DNA from: Alisma plantago-aquatica
Taxonomy: Eukaryota; Streptophyta; Magnoliopsida; Alismatales; Alismataceae
DNA length: 64,000 bases
Assembly (NCBI GenBank): GCA_963693085.1
Contig: OY856412.1
Span: 965,368,281-965,432,280 of the forward strand
Direction of reading: 5' to 3'
How positions within the stretch are numbered: position 1 is the stretch's first letter; the number at the start of each line of letters is the position of its first letter. Both the position numbers and the translations under genes were made by a program. Below the pieces are notes generated by a model. The model ran no database searches and had not been told where the DNA came from. It saw only the letters and a program-made list of their open reading frames with translations. Shown here piece by piece: positions 60,101 through 64,000 of this stretch.

Positions 60101-61768
60101 CAACAACTTGTCAGCAACCATAGCTGACACAAGACAGGTGGGCAGAATCTTTCTTTCTCCTTGAAAGATCCATGTGTTGCTTTCATCAGCAAACACAGCC
60201 AACTTGGATTCACAATCCAAGACAACTCTATACCTTTCTAAGGTATCCATCCCGAGGATTATATCAAATCCTTGCATATCAAGCGGTATAAGATCCACTT
60301 GAATGCGATGGTCAGAAAAGAAGAGGATGCAAGGAGAGCATACCTCCTGCAAAACGGCAGACCCACTCAACGGAGTCTCCAACAACAAACTATCTGCCCT
60401 ATGACTAACAGTCACATTGCAGTTACGAATCACTCTTCGAGTGATGAAAGAGTGCGTAGCACCCGAATCAATCAGAACAGATACTACACAGGATGTAGAC
60501 ATATCAGGATATAAAAGTTTCATCTGACCTGCCACTACCCGTGGATGGACCACTGCATCTGGTGGGTTCATAGCATAGAACCTCGCTGTCGCCTGGTGTT
60601 GAGGTGGTGCTGATGATCCAGCTTGAGACGCTTGTCCACGTCCTCGATCTGCTCCTTGATGTTGTCTATTCTGAGATCCTTGTTGATTCTGTCTCGGAGG
60701 CTGTGTCACACTGACAGGCCTAGAACGGCAATCCTTCATCAAGTGTCCCACCTTACCACAGTTGTAACATCTCCTCTCCTGTTGTTGTGGTCGGGGCGGT
60801 CCAGTAACTGACATCGATGCAGAACTGTGAGTCCCTTGAAGCGGTTGACTCCGTCCTCTACCTCTGCTTGGTGACCATTGAGTTTGAGAACTCGATCTGG
60901 GTGGTGGAGGGTTCAGTGCAGAGAATCTAGGTTTCTTGGAATCCCTAGATGAAGAACCCTGGAACTGTGGATATCTTTTCTGAGTTTGCCTCTTCTCAAC
61001 CACAGATCTCTCTATCCTTCGGACTGACTCAACGAAGGTAGAGAATCTCTCTCGGTTTTCTAAGGTAGACACAGGGGTTGACATATCAGCATTCAAACCC
61101 TTCTCGAATCTCCTGATTCTTTCCTCATTTGTGGCAACCATGTACGGACAGAACCGCAACAACTCCATGAACTTAGCTTCATACTCGCTAATGTTCATCA
61201 TACTCTTCCTTAGTCTCTCAAACTGAGAGATTTTCTCATCTAGGAAGGTCTTTGGAAAATATCTATTGATAAATTCCCGACGAAACTCTTCCCATGAGAA
61301 CTCTATTCCAGGTCTCTTCTGCTCTTCCATGTTCCACCAGTGACCAGCACTGCCTTTGAGAAAATAGACAGCATGTCTAACCTTCTCAGCTTCCAGGATA
61401 ATAAGAATCCTGAAAGCCTTCTCCAACTCTGTCAACCATAGGTCAGCATCTGTGGGGTCGGCAGTCCCAAAGTACTCGGTAGCTCTGACACATCGAAGTC
61501 GTTCGAACGTCTTACCGGTACCTTGTGCTTCAGGCTGGACAGGTGCCCTAGGTGCAGGCATGGGCATCCTGTCGGTTATGTGTGTCATGGCAGTCATGAA
61601 CTGCCCGAACATTGTCTGTACAGCTGGGTTACCCATGTCGGCTGGGTCAAACTAGGGTGGCTCTCTTGGTGACTCTGGTGCAGGCTGTTCTATTCTTGGA
61701 ACCCTTGCACCGCCTTGAGGTGCACTAGCACTACTCTCTGCCACATACTCATCATGAGGCTCAACCAT
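57116..61768 (-). pseudogene. Tekay-like gag-pol, one frame with four nonsense codons
   Basis: One uninterrupted frame of 1551 codons (start ATG 61766-61768, stop 57116-57118), broken only by in-frame stops at 61652 (TAG), 59231 (TGA), 58295 (TAG) and 57938 (TAG). Domains in order: capsid with [11 protein letters not shown] and FINRYFP; knuckle [14 protein letters not shown]; protease with [13 protein letters not shown] with [12 protein letters not shown] and [13 protein letters not shown]; RNase H with [13 protein letters not shown] and ALSRKSA; integrase zinc finger ending CPVCQQVKDEH; DDE core with TMDFVVGLPRTSKG and IVSDRGPQFTS; C-terminal GPYPIIERIGKVAYRLELP; chromodomain-like KVLWNHRGVEEATWELEDEMR. 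Gag-pol drives particle assembly, reverse transcription and integration; the chromodomain is thought to guide integration to heterochromatin. The longest open parts are 801 and 309 residues. Confidence 0.95.
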
Positions 61769-61880
61769 CCTTATGTATCTTCTTCTCCTGAGGAGTAGAA
61801 GATTCTATTAGATAAGGAAGGAGTACTAAAGATAGACTCGACATCCTAAGTCCTATGCCTCTGTAGACTCAACTGACCTA

Positions 61881-61894
61881 GAGCTCTGATACCA
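61881..61894 (-). other. Primer-binding site (tRNA-Met) of the Tekay-like element
   Basis: Minus strand reads TGGTATCAGAGCTC, complementary to the 3' end of initiator tRNA-Met, 7 bp from the LTR at 61902. Confidence 0.9.
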
Positions 61895-61901
61895 CTAATT
61901 A

Positions 61902-64000
61902 TGGGCTCTGATCTCCAAACCATGATATAAATATGATTCAAACTTAGCGGAAGCGATTCGATTAACAGCGGAAGACAAAAATCACGGGAAATTAAAACTT
62001 TTCGAGACAAGAGCTTGAATCCTTAAAAGCTTCTTTCATAATAAGAGATAAACTGTTTACATCTCATGATAATTACTTCTTGAGTAATTATATACAACAA
62101 GACACAAAATCTCAAGAACTCGTAACAAAAGACTCCAAGACCTGAGAGTACAGAGGACACATAGGACTGACTCTAACTACACCACATGGCAGGCTAAATC
62201 TCCACCTGAGATTTACTGCTGCTCCTGGTGCTGCTGCTGCTGCTGCTGGGACTGGTCACCTGTAGACCGGTTCCTCCGTCTCCGACGTCCACCTAAAAAG
62301 TTGAAGTCTACGGGGTGAGACAATTTTACATAATTGTCCCAGCGAGAGTTATAACTCTCCGCCAGAAGCTTTATTATAACATCAAAGAATATCTTAAGCA
62401 GTAAAGCTTTCAAAGTATTCAATAGCAGTTGCAGCTATAAACAAGCGCTCAACATTTATGAGACATGAAGAATATAAGCACTATTACAGTGTATCATCAA
62501 TCAACTAACTCGTAGTTATATCTAACAGGTATACTACATGGTTGATTATGTTTTACAAACAATATTATGCCCTGTGGAGATGAGGCATACCAGTCATACT
62601 CCAACTGATCGCTAAGAAGTCACATCAGTATCATACATAGTTCATTAAGAGAGCCGGATTCTCATGACCTTCACCTTCCTCAGTCAGTAAGAGGATCACT
62701 TGTAGGACATCTTATGTCTCTACTATTATAGCTCACCAGGGTAAACTGGTCCTTCGCTATTTTAGAGTTACAGTGGCATTTTGTACTCTCTTCGTCATCA
62801 GGAGATTTCATGTTTATCTCCACTGATACAGATATCTATGTTTTCTTCGTCATCAGGAGGTTTCATGTTTACCTACTACTGATACGGTATGGGATTGTAG
62901 TGAAGAATTGACGGATTACATATCTACATCAAATTCCTACACTAGGATGTAAGGTTCTACCATCCATATACCCCCACATACTCAATAGTATGTGATCCAG
63001 GAGTTCCCTTAGGAAAACCTGTTTCACCATCATTTGATCTCTGACAATGATGGATCTATGATCAGGGCTCTACATTATACTTGATTAGTTAGGTACATTC
63101 AGTATTCATTTAACATCACACATTTTTCTTCAAACAATAACAGTAGCATAACAGCTATAAAAGGAGAATACTAAATGTAACAAGCCTAACTCACATCAAT
63201 CATCATTTCTCATTATACTCATCACAAGTCATCTCTAAAGCATGACCTTGATGGTATTCATGGCTCTCACAGCCCATTATTATCATAGAATTCCACTGAG
63301 AAGGCATCAAGATACTTTACTCATTCATAAAGCTATCAATATGCCTTTAATGAATATAGTATCATCATCCATACCTGGATATGATCACCTCCATATCAGA
63401 ACCTGCATGGTTAATTCAACTAATAAAGGTAATTCAAAACAATGATTATACTTACCACTCTTGTCATAAGAGCTAAGTTCTTTGATTCTTATCAAATAGA
63501 GTTTAATACTCATATAACATGTCATCACCTTTGAATAAGGGTTTACTATTCACATCACATGTCATTACCCTTGAATTAGGGTTTACTATTCACATCACAT
63601 AGTGAATTGAACTCATAACATCATCATGAATGAGGAACATCATCATTGATGCTCTCAGATTAGCTTAAGATTCATCATATATCATAATTAGGGTTTCCAT
63701 GATCTCACATAGGTGGATCATACCCTAATCATGCACATTCATGTGTATTGAAGGTTCTTTACTTGAGTTTCCACCCTAAAAGGGTACTTTCTCTCTCTTA
63801 AGGTACTTTCTCTCTCTTAAGATACTTTCTCTCTCCTCGCACTAGTAGATGGTGATAACACCACTCTAGATCAGGTTGGGTTAAGTCCTCATGGGCTAAC
63901 ATAAGCCAAAACATCACTATCATGTGATTAGGGTTTGATTTGAACAAGGTTTTACTCAATAGAACCCCTCAAGGGTATTTTGGTAGTTCACCCCATTGAT
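61902..64000 (-). repeat. 5' LTR of the Tekay-like element (partial)
   Basis: Matches 52017-54110 almost base for base. Differences include extra CTG units at about 62230 and scattered transitions such as AAG/GAG at about 62002. The window ends before the dyad array of this LTR. Confidence 0.95.

Larger units (their letters stand above)
52017..64000 (-). mobile_element. Tekay/Del-like chromovirus, running off the right edge
   Basis: Left 3' LTR (52017-57066), PPT, gag-pol (57116-61768), PBS and the first 2.1 kb of the right 5' LTR (61902-64000) are all in order on the minus strand. The integrase ends with a chromodomain-like segment, and the long LTRs and domain order fit the Tekay/Del group. 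LTR divergence is low (about seven substitutions plus one CTG-repeat indel in the first 370 bp), so the insertion is recent. It inserted into the copia LTR at 52016; the left flanking 5-mer is CCGTG, the right one lies outside the window. Confidence 0.92.

Overview
The window is repeat-dense nuclear DNA of a flowering plant with a large genome. The evidence is entirely retrotransposon content: Ty1/copia and Ty3/gypsy (Athila and chromovirus) lineages, tRNA-Met and tRNA-Asp primer-binding sites, and LTRs of 1.4 to 5 kb. I found no host protein gene, tRNA gene, rRNA or CRISPR. Nearly all coding sequence is pseudogenic. The species cannot be named from this sequence alone.

Layout. (1) 1-5581, minus: Ty1/copia element with its 5' LTR at 4217-5581 and gag-pol running off the left edge. 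(2) 5582-10799: old, degenerate chromovirus-type LTR, probably minus, ending in ..TTACA. (3) 10800-40084, plus: one large Athila-lineage element. It holds gag-pol (10800-15300), a spacer with a short-motif array and a TATA box (15301-16347, continuing at 27819), and a long downstream ORF (28281-29636, continuing at 33518). That ORF region ends in two Ulp1/C48-protease-like domains (35285-37160), followed by a PPT and the 3' LTR (38441 to about 40084). Two later insertions split it: a complete minus-strand chromovirus (16348-27818, near-matching 5-bp flanks) and a solo LTR (29637-33517, near-matching 5-bp flanks, reading frame preserved across it). (4) 40125-41930, plus: decayed chromovirus RT-integrase. 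(5) 42190-42937, plus: 3' end of a copia pol. (6) 42938-50542, plus: Athila-related non-autonomous element arranged LTR-internal-LTR-partial internal, with a proline-rich ORF and tRNA-Asp-type PBSs. (7) 50543-52016: copia LTR fragment. (8) 52017-64000+, minus: young Tekay/Del-like chromovirus with a 5,050-bp LTR. Its single open gag-pol frame (57116-61768) is broken only by four nonsense codons.

The most interesting cross-cutting signal is that at least five unrelated LTR families here carry dense arrays of short dyad motifs built around GACCG/CGGTC. Each family has its own version: ACTCGACCGAT, TTTCGACCGCTAC, CACGACCG, CCACGACCGTGG, CGATCGG, and AAACGGTCT-TG-AGACCGTTT. In four places the array lies directly upstream of a TATA box. 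The second notable item is the pair of C48-like domains in the 3' part of an Athila element.
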